DNA of 64,000 nt. Source: Fragilaria crotonensis. Taxonomy: Eukaryota > Bacillariophyta > Fragilariophyceae > Fragilariales > Fragilariaceae. A program made the translations under genes and the position numbers. Within the stretch, counting starts at the first letter, position 1, and every line of letters starts with the position of its first letter. Of the stretch, positions 12,114-22,396 are shown one piece after another. The stretch spans positions 1-64,000 of the forward strand of contig JAKSYS010000221.1 in assembly GCA_022925895.1 (NCBI GenBank), given 5' to 3'. The notes beneath the pieces are model-generated. The model made no database searches and had not been told where the DNA came from. It saw nothing but the letters and a program-made list of their open reading frames with translations.

Positions 12114-13924
12114 TCAAATGCAAGCCCTCTCGAAGGGCTCCTTAAAGTCTCGCTGATGGATCCATGCATTGGCACCAAACTTGACGCCCTTTTCTACGGG
12201 GAGGGCCTGATGATCGGTCCGAGGATCCCGTACGTTTGGATTCTCATCCAAAACTGACGGCCAAATCAAGGCACGCCCGCGCTTCGGCATCACTGTCATG
12301 TTGTTGAGTAACGGAAAGTTAGTACCCCACCTGCCTCCACCGTGTTCAGATACAAGAAAATAGTCAGCGTTCGGACTCCCTGTTTTCGCTCCTGCTGATA
12401 GTCTATATAATCATGATGCTGTTTGTAGTACTGTCCAATCTCATACTGCAGCAACTGCAAATATTCAAAATTGGCACTTGGTATGCCCGTGAGGTCTTCC
12501 ATTCGTTTCGTCACTGCCTGCGTGACGGGATCAAGTTCGCAATCTCCTTGGCACCATGCATTCGAGCTTGTACGGCTCGTGCTAAGCTTCTTGGAGTAGG
12601 TACCTAACGAGGGCACGAATAGGGAGTGAGTTGTCGCGGTTGTGGGGTGAGACGGCGTGAACATGAACATGCAAGTACTGATTCGGAGTGAAAGTTGACA
12701 AGCACCTGCAAACACATCATGGACTTACCATCCCACAGCTTCTCACCAACATCGGCGGACTCGATGTATCCTTGTGTTCCTCCCAATTCAATCAGTCGAT
12801 CACACTCAGCATCTGACAAAAAATTATCAAGAGTTACTACCCAAGGTCCATCATCCACAAATTCCGACGCAACACCCGGCTGGCTGAGAATGGAGGGCGA
12901 GTATTCCTTCAGCTGAACGATTCTTTCAAAAAGTCTGTTGAGGTCTCCAGGTTGCAACGCAGTTGGTTCATCAGGGTCATACGGACAACGCTGCTTCAGA
13001 TCCAACTGTTCACAGGTCTGGCAGGCTGGAGCGCATTGCACAACCATGTATGCTCGGGTCTTCTCGCATTCACCAATGCTTGCCCAAAAGACACAATTTT
13101 CGCTGCGCAATTTGCATTCTTGGCGGACCGATTCGTATTTAGGATCTACCCTGACAGTATTTTCCATGTATTCGATCATTTTGTCGTATGTCTCTTGCGA
13201 CGCATCATCTGTAATCGTCTGTTCAAGTCCATACTTTGTCTTTTGCAAAGCCAGCTCCATTTCCTCCTGCTTCAGCTTCTCCTCCAACCGCTGGCGCATG
13301 AGCTCTTCCAAATCACCCTTGAAATGACAAATGTTGCACGCCTTGGCGCAGTACACCAACATATAACGAGGATTCTTGCGGCATTCCCCTGAATCGGCCC
13401 AAGCTACATCGAGAAGATTGTGAGTGCAACAAAGAACGGGTCAGTGAAATTTAGCGAGCTAAATGGGACGGTTTAGTGGAAAGAATCAGGTAGATCAGTG
13501 CCACAACTTTGTATTCAGCAATTTACAAAGTCCAGAGTCCCAAGTATAAGTCACGCTTGGCCTTACCTTTGCACGCCTGTTCTCCACCAACGTTGTCACA
13601 GGACCAACACGTTCGACAAGCCTTGGGACAGCGTTTCTTTAATATTTCAGATTCTTCACCTGCCACCGAACACTTTCCTACGGAGGCTTGTTGCAGGCAA
13701 TACTGCTCGTCCTCATCCTTGACGTCAACAGGGCATGCTGGCTTGGTATCGGATGCTTGTTGTTCTGGAGTTCGGCACGTATCACTGTCGTTTGATGAAT
13801 CGCATGATTCGGAACTACCAGTAGAAACGGATACATCTGAAGCTGCAGCGCATGTGGAACAGGCGAGGAACAGCAGAAGCACCGATGTAAGAGTTTTCCA
13901 CCGCAACGTTCTCACGATGGTCAT
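12114..13924 (-). pseudogene. Prolyl 4-hydroxylase-like gene, copy 1, frameshifted in the catalytic exon
   Basis: Three exons: 13924-13567, 13403-12729 and 12603-12114, all with GT-AG borders. Exon 1 encodes a signal peptide and a Cys-rich ShKT-like module. Exon 2 adds two more six-Cys modules and the start of the 2-oxoglutarate/Fe(II) dioxygenase domain. Exon 3 holds the His-x-Asp iron site (His-His-Asp near 12405). Compared with its tandem twin at 14393-16187, this copy lacks one C at about 12324-12328. The shift brings an early stop and removes the distal His and the Lys expected to bind 2-oxoglutarate. The remaining 61 codons to 12114 are still well conserved in the other frame, so the loss is very recent or is a sequencing indel in a C run. 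Expected role: hydroxylation of proline in secreted proteins, in the ER. Confidence 0.8.
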
Positions 13925-14392
13925 ATCAGCAGATGCTCAACGATTCAGGAGTGATGGAATGTGGTGTAGTGCGATCTATTTTTCGAATCAGTGATGTCCT
14001 GAGATGTCCATACCATGTACTGTACACATATGTACACACATATACATCCGGAATCCGGATGTTGCAAGTTGCTCGGTTAACGGACGCTGAAAAGGAACCG
14101 TTCAATTGGTGCAGGGTACTATACCAGGTACTCGTAACGATACCTGTACCTGATGATACTCCATTGTCAGGTACATAGATAGTATCAATTCCTACGATTT
14201 CTGCATCTAGTAGGACTTGTACATACAGTACAGACTCCGTATACATTGACAAGAACTCGGAGTAGACTAAGACTCGAGCACGACGCGCAATACTAATGCG
14301 CTCGGGCTCAAGGTTCACTAGCTAGAGAACGGCGCAGTCCGTAGAAACTAGCATTCCTACTCATGATGGGCGAACGCAGTGCACTCATTTTC
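13925..14392. other. Spacer between tandem prolyl hydroxylase genes
   Basis: About 470 bp separating the start of copy 1 from the stop of copy 2. It contains several GTAC-rich words (for example ccaggtactcgtaacgatacctgtacc near 14125-14151) and no coding sequence. It presumably holds the promoter of copy 1. Confidence 0.5.
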
Positions 14393-16187
14393 TCATGTAC
14401 AAGCTCTAGCGAAGGGCTCCTTGAAGTCTCGCTGATGGGCCCATGCATTGGCACCAAACTTGACACCCATTTCTACCGGGAGGGCTTGATGATCGGTCCG
14501 AGGATCCTTTACATTCGGATTTGCATCGAACACTAACGGCCAAATCAAGGCGCGCCCGCGCTTCGGCATCACTGTCATGTTGTTGAGTAACGGAAAGTTA
14601 GTCCCCCCACCTGCCTCCACATTATTCAGATACAAGTAAAAGGTCAGCGTTCGGACTCCTTGTTTCCGTTCTTGTTCATGGTCGATAAAATCGTGATGCT
14701 GCTTGTAGTACTGTCCAATTTTGTATTGCAGCAGCTGGAAATGCTCAAAGTTGGTCCTGGGTATGCCTGTGACGGCTTCCATCCGTTTCGTCACGGTCAG
14801 TGTGACGGGGTCAAGGTCGCACTCATCTGTGCACCATGCGTTCGAGCTTGTACGGTTCGTGCTAAGTTTCTCAGTGTAGGTGCCTAAGGGGTTGTTAGGG
14901 GGGAGTTAGGGGTTGTATGGAGAGAACGCTCACATGCATCCAGATTCGACGTTGAGTTGTCCAGGACATAAAAACATGTCATGCACGTACCATCCCACTT
15001 CTTCTCACCAAGATCGGGGGACTCGGTGTATCCTTTTATTCCACCCAATTCAATCAATCGATCACACTCGGTGTCTGACAAAAAATTGTCCAAAATGATT
15101 ACCCAAGGCCCATCATCCACAAAGTCTGTCGCGACACCCGGCTGGCTTAGAATGGACGGCGAGTATTCCTCTAGCTGAACCATCCTTTCGAACAGCCGAT
15201 TGAGGTCTCCAGGTTGCATCGCAGTGGCTTCATTAGGGTCATACGGACAGCGCTCGTTCATATCCAAGTGTTCGCAGGTCTGACAGGCTGGAGCACATTG
15301 CAAGAGCATGTATTCTCGGGTCTTTTCGCATTCACCTATGCTTGCCCAAAAGACGCAATATTCGCTGCGCAATTTACATCCCTGGCGGACCGATTCGTAT
15401 TTACGGTCGACCGAAACTTTGTTTTCCATGTATTCGATCATTTTGTCGTATGCCTCTTGCGTGTTATCATCTATTATCTCCTGTTCGAGTCCATACTTTG
15501 TCTTTTGCAAAGCCCGCTCCATTGCTTCCTCGTTACGCGTCTCCTCCAACCGCTGGCGAACGAGCTCTTCCAAGTCACCCTTGAAATGACAAATGTTGCA
15601 CGCTTTGGCGCAGTACACCAACATATAACGAGGATTCTTGCGGCATTCTCCTTCGTCGGCCGACGCTACATCGAGGAGTTTGTGAGTACCACAAAGATAG
15701 GATCAGATATTTGAACCATCCGGCCATGGCTCGTTTAGGCTCGAGTACAAGGCTGCCCAGTGCCACAATTCTGTACTCGAGTACTCAGCAAGTAATCAAG
15801 TCGTAAGCAAAAGTCACAATAGTCCTTACCTTTGCACTCCTCTTCTCCACCAACGTTATCACAGGACCAACACGTTCGACAAGCCTTGGGACAGCGTTTC
15901 TTCAATATCTCTGATTCTTCACCTGCCACCGAACACTTTCCTACGGAGGCTTGTTGCAGGCAATACTCCTCATCTTCATCTATGACGTCAACAGGACATG
16001 CTGGCTTCGTGTCGGATGCTAGTTGTTCTGGATTACGGCAAGAATCGCTGTCGTTGGATGAATCGCATGATTCGGAACTACCGGTAGGAACGGATGCATC
16101 CGAAGCTGCAGTGCCTGTGGAAAAGGCGAGGAACAGCAGAAGCAACGATGTAAGAGTTTTCCACCGCAAAGTTCTCACGATGGTCAT
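14393..16187 (-). CDS. Prolyl 4-hydroxylase-like 2OG-Fe(II) oxygenase with ShKT-like modules, copy 2
   Basis: Intact twin of 12114-13924. Exons 16187-15830, 15665-14991 and 14883-14393 (358, 675 and 491 bp) give 507 residues; introns are 164 and 107 bp. Residues 1-28 are a signal peptide. An exon 1 module and two exon 2 modules each have six Cys with the closing pattern Cys-Pro/Ala-x-Ala-Cys-x-x-Cys seen in ShKT domains attached to prolyl hydroxylases. The catalytic domain starts near the Trp-Val-Ile-Ile-Leu-Asp segment. It has His-His-Asp in exon 3, a distal His in Asp-His-Gln-Ala-Leu-Pro, and the 2-oxoglutarate Lys in Gly-Val-Lys-Phe-Gly. The likely role is 4-hydroxylation of proline in secretory or cell-wall glycoproteins. 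Substrate is unknown. Confidence 0.85.
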
Positions 16188-16421
16188 ATCAGCAGATGCT
16201 CAACAATTCAGGAGTGATCGGATTTCCTCTCAACTGGTTTCAATCAAGGTTCAAGTGTAGGTTCACGGAAACGTTGAACTTGGGAACATCGACATGTATG
16301 ATGTATGATAGATGGCGTATAACAGTATAGCAGTACATGTACACAGGACGGTATTCATCACGAGTACTGCATACTCCAGTACGAAACTAGAGAGCTAACC
16401 CTAGCAACATCCAACAAATCA

Positions 16422-17510
16422 TCATCTTAGTGAAGTTGCTTCTATTTGGATGTCGCCACTGGATTCCTTACTTTCGCCTCTAAGCCTCTTGTTTGGCAAC
16501 GTTTCCTCAGGATGCTTCGAGGCGACTGGGAAATCAGTTTTTGTATCTACGGTAGGAGGAAACACAACATCGTCCTTTTCCATGGGCTGAACAGCTTCCG
16601 TAGAGTCCGAAGCAGGATTGTCAGAGTGTGTCATTCCATTCTTGAAAGGATGCGTCTCTGGATCGAACGAAAGCTTCCGATTTACTACCTGTTTTCGACC
16701 AAGAATTCCTTCCTCATCATCTGAGTCGTCCGCTTCCACGAGGTCAAAGAAATCAACGACTACTTCTTGAACTCCTAAGTCCGGGCAAGCAGCCCTAAGA
16801 GTAACCGGTTTCGGCATCACATTCAGGCATCGAATCATACTTGGCGTCATTTTTTCCGGTGACAGGAACAGCTCACGAGGATATCTTGACCTGTGGAAAT
16901 CCCACAAAGGAGGTTTCGGGAGGAGGCCAGCATGTATCAAACCAAACGCAGTGCAGTAGTTAATCCTAATGCTTGTCAGCTCCTTCCCAGCACCATATCG
17001 TCTCTTTCTCCGAGGATTGTCACTGACCAGTGACAGTGTGCCTTCCTTGGATTGGACAACCTTCCTCATGGTCTCCGATATGCTTCCATCGATAACTCCC
17101 ACAATCCAACGACTCTTTGCATCACGAGTCTTGTAGATGCTCATTGGAATAGCCTCTGAAAATTTTACTTCGATTGATCCAATCCATTGCTTGTGAACGC
17201 CACTATCGACGCACGAATCTTGAATGCAAAAGCACAACGCTTTGTTGATCTGCTTGTTTCCTTCGATCTCCCAAGTACCGTGTAATTCTTCTTGCCCAGG
17301 CATCAGATTGGTGCAGTATCCCAGAGAGGACCCATCAAGAAAAAAGTCCGCTCGTACCATGGACTTGAATGTGCTCTTGACGCGGATGAAGTACTCCATA
17401 TCTGGTTCCACTTCAGCGTAGATTTCACCATCCTCATTGACATGCTCCTTGAACACTTCACGAGAATCAGCTCGAACCAGGGCCAAGTGGAAGGGACCCT
17501 TCACGACCAT
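16422..17510 (-). CDS. Unknown protein, paralogue of 21557-22396
   Basis: Single exon, 362 residues from ATG at 17510. The first 200 residues form a compact beta-rich looking domain. The tail is acidic and Ser-rich, with a possible nuclear localisation patch Lys-Arg-Leu-Arg near the end. The N-terminal domain shares a pattern with the protein at 21557-22396: an acidic turn, Glu-Pro-(Asp/Glu)-x-Glu-Tyr-Phe, then a hydrophobic strand with Phe-x-Asp-Gly-x-Ser-Leu-Gly-Tyr. This recalls fungal proteins of the DUF7918 type, but that is a pattern impression, not a search. Function unknown. Confidence 0.7.
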   Translation of the reverse strand: MVVKGPFHLALVRADSREVFKEHVNEDGEIYAEVEPDMEYFIRVKSTFKSMVRADFFLDGSSLGYCTNLMPGQEELHGTWEIEGNKQINKALCFCIQDSCVDSGVHKQWIGSIEVKFSEAIPMSIYKTRDAKSRWIVGVIDGSISETMRKVVQSKEGTLSLVSDNPRRKRRYGAGKELTSIRINYCTAFGLIHAGLLPKPPLWDFHRSRYPRELFLSPEKMTPSMIRCLNVMPKPVTLRAACPDLGVQEVVVDFFDLVEADDSDDEEGILGRKQVVNRKLSFDPETHPFKNGMTHSDNPASDSTEAVQPMEKDDVVFPPTVDTKTDFPVASKHPEETLPNKRLRGESKESSGDIQIEATSLR

Positions 17511-17990
17511 ACTGCTTAGAGAAGTTATACTTTTGGAGTGTATTTATCTTTGTGCTTTCAGGGTGTGGATTATGGAATACAAGTAGATCATTGGTCAACA
17601 AAAAGACAAGCGTTGTAATTGATGACATGAGCATCATTTCTCGATTTCTGTCCTCGGACTCCCCCGCATCCCCGTCATTGACTGTTGTTACTCCTCAGCA
17701 GAATAATTGAACGGTAAGCGGAAGGTATCCTTAACCCCAGTGAGCCAAATCCTGTCCTAATTCCCCAAGGCACAAAAATCGTTGAGACGGAAAAAAAACT
17801 TCAGGTGTACAATAACATCATAACCCCCTCCGTATCTTACATCTACTAATTATAACAGAACAGCTATGAACTTCTTGCACATTGAAACACATCCAGAGGC
17901 ACCTAAAAGTATAGCAAAGAGTCGGCATCCTTTGATAATCGGATCCTGCGACGACGTTGCACCACCCAACCCATGCGCTGCCTCTTTGTG
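17511..17990. other. Spacer, no gene seen
   Basis: 480 bp between the start of the 16422-17510 gene and the stop of the glycosyltransferase-like gene. Contains an A run at 17792-17800. No coding sequence recognised. Confidence 0.5.
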
Positions 17991-19820
17991 TCACACACCT
18001 TTTGCGTCCCGAAACTTGAGCTCATCCATGGCTGCTGCCTTCCGAAAGTAGGCGCCCGTGCTAAAATATATAGCAGGGTCGATATTGCTCGTGTACGAGG
18101 AAGCGGCCCAGAATTTGCCCATGCAATTTTCCATGGATACAATGTGCTCCGCATTCTCGCCACACGCTTCGTCAATATCACAACAAACACTGTGTCCGTC
18201 CACAGTGAAGAACGGAATAAACGAATTGTATCGTGCCGTGGCCAAGAACCACCCCAATTTCCCAAACCGAGATCCCAAGTGTCCAATAAAGGCCTCACCG
18301 TGGCTCAGATGCCACAGATCAGCAATGGCAGTTTCTCCAAGAACTGCTCTAAACTTGTTGTTAGGGCTTTCAATGTAGTTGTCACCATCGTCCTCTTTTT
18401 TCTTTCGAAAGTAGTCAAAGATGTCTCGTGAGTATTGCAGATATTTCCAAGACACAGATTGATACAAGTCCACAAAGTCAGCCTTGATTTCTTCAATAAG
18501 AGATTCGGAGTGGTCCGTCGACAGGTACACAATGATGTGTCGATCGGCAGGAACTAGGTTAACCATTCGCTGCAGAGCAGCCATATACGTACGTATCGTA
18601 GCAAAGCCTGGTTGCCCCCATTTGTGCCCTTGAGTTGAGAGGGAGGCACTTGTTTCGTAGCCACTTTTCTTGTGCTGACATGCATCTCCACGGCGTACAT
18701 GGATCGCAATACGGAAGGGGTCCTCGTCTCGTGCATGGATGAATTGTTTTTGGTCTTGATGTTGTCAACGGTTATCGTGTGGTTACGGTACAAGTCCAGA
18801 ACATGAGATCGAAAATTGAGAGTGATGCGGACAATGTGAGCGAAAGTGAGGAGATAGTCGAGGGACGTCGCTGTGAATGGGTTGCGCTGCAATGATTCAA
18901 GCTTTAGTCTCGTCTTCTTCTCTTGGCTTGCATGACTTTTGTGTCCAAACTTTGCAACTGCTTCATGCTCAACCTCACCGAATTCTTCCTCAGCCGAAAA
19001 GTCATTGATGAAGCAGTACCTTCCCAGCAGGTCGTTGTCTCGACAAAAGGGATAACGCTCGTGGTTGACAAAGGCATCAGGTGCGTTTCCGAGACCTTGG
19101 GGAATCGTATTTGTCGACAGCCAGATCTGCCATACGTCGGTTACAATTGACTGAAATATCTTTCCAAGTGGCACATCCCGCGCGATTTCGCCCATGTGCA
19201 TTGCGATCGTTGACGATTCCTTGAGGACGGAGCGAGTCAACACGCCCGCATAGACACGGCGAAGCCGTTTCCGTGAGTCACCTAGGAGACAGCGGATTGC
19301 GTCAAGACAGTCGATAGAAACAAGATGGCACTCGCAATCACCAATGGATATCAATTTTGAGGAAGGAGAACCGAAGAACTCTGAAGAATAAGTGAGCATG
19401 ATGTGTTAGATTCTCTGGTGCAGTACAACAAAGGAGTGCTCCAGGGTACGTATGTCTCAGGGAAGGCGTAACTTACTTTCGGAGATCTGTTCCACTTGCA
19501 CTGATTCAAAATCTCCGTTGTCATTAGTCACTTCGACGACGTCGCTGACACCCGCTTGGACCGATCGACTCTCCTCCGCAGGCACTACGTCGTTGCTCCT
19601 TAAATCCGACGCATGTTCATGTTCCCCCGATATCGACAAAAAGATAATCACTTCTTGTCGTCTCGAGCTGCGGTAGATCCATCTGCATACGAATGTGATC
19701 ACCACGTCCAGTCGGCATGGTAAACGCCCTATTCAGTGTCATTGCGAGCAAATAGACCATCCACACCGTAAGACTCAAAGCCAACACTCGCATGCGGATC
19801 ACCCTGGTCATGGTGAACAT
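17991..19820 (-). CDS. Fucosyltransferase-like type II membrane glycosyltransferase, interrupted
   Basis: Exon 1 runs from ATG at 19820 to 19477 and exon 2 from 19380 to 17991; the 96-bp intron has a GTAAGT donor and a ttcttcag acceptor. Residues 10-30 are a single hydrophobic segment after a short basic N-terminus, as in Golgi type II glycosyltransferases. The C-terminal half has the layout of the FUT8/nodulation-type fucosyltransferases: a Met-His-Val strand near 18690, a strand ending Tyr-Leu-Ser-Thr-Asp near 18520, and a late segment (Leu-Trp-His-Leu-Ser-His-Gly-Glu-Ala-Phe-Ile-Gly, then Gly-Ser-Arg-Phe) resembling the donor-site motif. The frame shifts once in exon 1 at a G5 run (19622-19628) and once near 18680-18690. 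With both corrected the phases agree across the intron. Acceptor sugar and substrate unknown; the glycosyltransferase call is moderate. Confidence 0.55.
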
Positions 19821-20485
19821 CGTTTTGGTACATGCTCGACTTAGCTTACGGTGTACATGAGTGAAACTGGCACTATCGTCGAGCGAATAAAGTGTTGGGT
19901 TTGCGAGATGGGGTGCTGTTTCGCAACGCGATACACACGGTGGCCTTGTTGCAGTTCGCCTGTCGAGGTACAGGCTGTGTGCGTTTGTTTCGTATGATAT
20001 GAAAATGATGGCACAGATAGCTCAATATCGCTCAATCACCAGTGCAAGTACCAGGTTCTAGCACATCATAGTACGGAGTACAGGAAGCCAGCAGTGGTAC
20101 GAGTATGATACCAGGTACAGTATGCAGTGTATGCATAGATTTTTCTGGCTCAATGCGTACAAGTGCTAGTACGAGGTACTGGTGCATCTACTGCTACTAC
20201 TACCGGTAGATGCGACTCACGACTCACGACTCGGAGCGATACTGTACCTGGTACTTGTACCTGGTATCTAATGCACAGCACCAGTAAATAGGTACCAGTA
20301 CTCGTACTACTGCAGTACTCGTTGTGGAAGGTAGTAGCACTTGTACTGTTACACGTGAGAAGAACGAAGCAACATGTCAGCAACAAGTGTGTGCAAATGA
20401 TGGGAACAACCACGTCGACAGGTATGAACATATCAGGTATCATACAACTTGTGTTTACGAACTGTTCACACACGTTGAAACCATC
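19821..20485. other. Divergent promoter region rich in GTAC words
   Basis: 665 bp between the starts of the glycosyltransferase-like gene and DGAT2. From about 20040 to 20330 it is unusually dense in palindromic GTAC and in ggtac/gtacc words, with no coding sequence. The same composition recurs in other spacers of the window. Confidence 0.5.
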
Positions 20486-21433
20486 ATGAGCGAGAATAGC
20501 AAGAGCGTCTGGCGATGGTTCCATGGGATGCTGTTGGCGTCTATCTTTTCTGTGGTGTATATTGTTTCTCCCATGTATATGCTTGTTTCACTTTTGTCCT
20601 TCATTGTCCTTCCGATCCGTACATCAATTCTGCTTTCTCTCCCTATCATTGTCTCTGCCTTGATCCCTTCCAAAGGCGCTCCAAAGCTAGTGGGATATCT
20701 CGCTCCAATGTTGGATTACTTTGATTACGAAGAATCCTTTGAAGAGTCATATGACAAGATACGCGAACGATTGAAGACAGGTCGTCGCTTCATATTGGCA
20801 TTCCAACCCCACGGCGTCATTTCCTTTGTCGCTATCTGCGCTGCCACGAATGCTCCAGAGGATTTACGAGCTCTCCAAACGGCAGTCGCATCGGCATTGC
20901 TGCACACTCCCATCCTCAAACATGTCATGGGAATCTTTGGACTGGTGGATGCATCCAAGGAATCACTGCAGCGACATTTTAAGAAACCGGGAATTCATGG
21001 TTGCGTGGCACTGTACGTGGGTGGCATTGCAGAACTCTTCAAATCTAGTAGATCGGAAGAACGGATATTCTTATCCAAACGCAAGGGTTTCATAAAGTTG
21101 GCTCTTCGAGAAAATGTCGACATTTGCCCTGCCTACCTTTTTGGCAATACCTCGGTCTTGACCATTTTCAAATACGGCCCGTTGGCGTCGCTATCACGAC
21201 GCACAGGCGTGGCTCTCACATACTTTTTTGGAAAGTGGTATCTACCCATTCCTCGAAATGAAAAGTTGCTGTACGTTCGGGGCAAGCCCATGGACCTACC
21301 ACACATTCCCGATCCATCCCAAGAAGATGTTGATAAATGGCATGCCAAGTACTGTGAAGAGGTGAGACGGCTTTTTGAGAATAACAAGGAGAAGGTGCCA
21401 TTGTACAAGCACAAGACTTTGTTTATTGACTAA
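20486..21433 (+). CDS. DGAT2: Diacylglycerol O-acyltransferase type 2 (DGAT2 family)
   Basis: Single exon, 315 residues from ATG at 20486. DGAT2 enzymes add a fatty acyl group from acyl-CoA to diacylglycerol (or a related alcohol) in the ER membrane, making triacylglycerol. Two hydrophobic segments at residues 14-60 form the usual membrane hairpin. The active-site box is Gln-Pro-His-Gly at 107-110, where many family members have His-Pro-His-Gly. Downstream are the Arg-Lys-Gly-Phe-Ile-Lys-Leu-Ala segment and a Pro-Ala-Tyr-Leu-Phe-Gly strand typical of the family. The length is at the short end of normal. Diatoms carry several DGAT2 paralogues; which one this is cannot be told. An upstream in-frame GTG at 20324 would add 54 poor residues and was not used. 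Confidence 0.85.
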   Translation: MSENSKSVWRWFHGMLLASIFSVVYIVSPMYMLVSLLSFIVLPIRTSILLSLPIIVSALIPSKGAPKLVGYLAPMLDYFDYEESFEESYDKIRERLKTGRRFILAFQPHGVISFVAICAATNAPEDLRALQTAVASALLHTPILKHVMGIFGLVDASKESLQRHFKKPGIHGCVALYVGGIAELFKSSRSEERIFLSKRKGFIKLALRENVDICPAYLFGNTSVLTIFKYGPLASLSRRTGVALTYFFGKWYLPIPRNEKLLYVRGKPMDLPHIPDPSQEDVDKWHAKYCEEVRRLFENNKEKVPLYKHKTLFID

Positions 21434-21556
21434 GCGACTTGACAGACATACGTGAGAATACCATTATTCAGGGACCGTGCTTTATACTATGTGCAGCTTT
21501 CTAGCGTGTGTATGGTGCAGATGATCAACATATCCTCAAAAGTTGTCAGGGATCAT

Positions 21557-22396
21557 TCAATAGTTATTTTGCAGCGAGAAGCGAACCTGTTGCGTCGAGT
21601 TGGAGTTCTCGAACGAGTTGGATGAGGGCGCCGAGAAAGCATTATAGTGACTGGTCGTAGTAGTAGGTGAAGGGAAGGAACCACTACTCCTCGACCATTT
21701 CAGATTGAGATTTGGATACAAGACCCGTATTAGCTCTTCCTGGGTTCGATAGTGAAGTGTTATCGATCCCAGGAGAGCTCCAGTTTTGTATAGTCGAGAT
21801 GATCTTTTGGGCCCTACAGTCACGATGGTTCCAGGGGACGAAAAAATGCTCCCTTTCATCTCAGTCCCAGCTCTATTCCAGTTCATATCCAGAACCTTCC
21901 AAGCACTTTCCTTGTACTCCCAGTCATCATCAACCGAATGAAAGGTAACGCGGACCGTCATGTGATCGTCGCCACCGTCGCATGTACCAATGTTGTGAGA
22001 GCGAACCTCACCAACAGGATGATTATTTGAGTTGGTGCTGTCCTTTCCTCCTGTTGCTCTTTGAAATCGAAGAGCCCGGAGCCTGTTTGCTCCACCCTTG
22101 ACCGATCGAAGTCCCAATAGTTTGGTGCCACCACATTTCATACTATGCTGGGATGATCGATAACGGTACCCGAGCGATTCCCCATCGACAAAGATCTCGG
22201 CCTTGAATCGAGGTGCCATGGATGTGCTGTGAAGTTCCACAAAGTACTCTCGTTCGGGTTCAATTAGAACATGGATGGTTCCGTCGGGGCCACGCACCTC
22301 TTGGAAAGGCTGACGCGTATGTGCATCGACCAAGGTCACTCCAAAGCAGGAAGGGGCAGGAATGCTGTTGCCGTGGTCAGATGATGAGTTTGTCAT
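21557..22396 (-). CDS. Unknown protein, paralogue of 16422-17510
   Basis: Single exon, 279 residues from ATG at 22396. It shares with 16422-17510 the Glu-Pro-(Glu)-Arg-Glu-Tyr-Phe and Phe-Val-Asp-Gly-Glu-Ser-Leu-Gly-Tyr segments near residues 45-75, and a later strand ending in Ser-Ile-Thr-Leu-His-Tyr matching Ser-Ile-Arg-Ile-Asn-Tyr of its relative. The C-terminal 50 residues are Ser/Asn/Thr-rich. No signal peptide or membrane segment. The gene is convergent with DGAT2, with 123 bp between stop codons. Function unknown. Confidence 0.65.
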   Translation of the reverse strand: MTNSSSDHGNSIPAPSCFGVTLVDAHTRQPFQEVRGPDGTIHVLIEPEREYFVELHSTSMAPRFKAEIFVDGESLGYRYRSSQHSMKCGGTKLLGLRSVKGGANRLRALRFQRATGGKDSTNSNNHPVGEVRSHNIGTCDGGDDHMTVRVTFHSVDDDWEYKESAWKVLDMNWNRAGTEMKGSIFSSPGTIVTVGPKRSSRLYKTGALLGSITLHYRTQEELIRVLYPNLNLKWSRSSGSFPSPTTTTSHYNAFSAPSSNSFENSNSTQQVRFSLQNNY

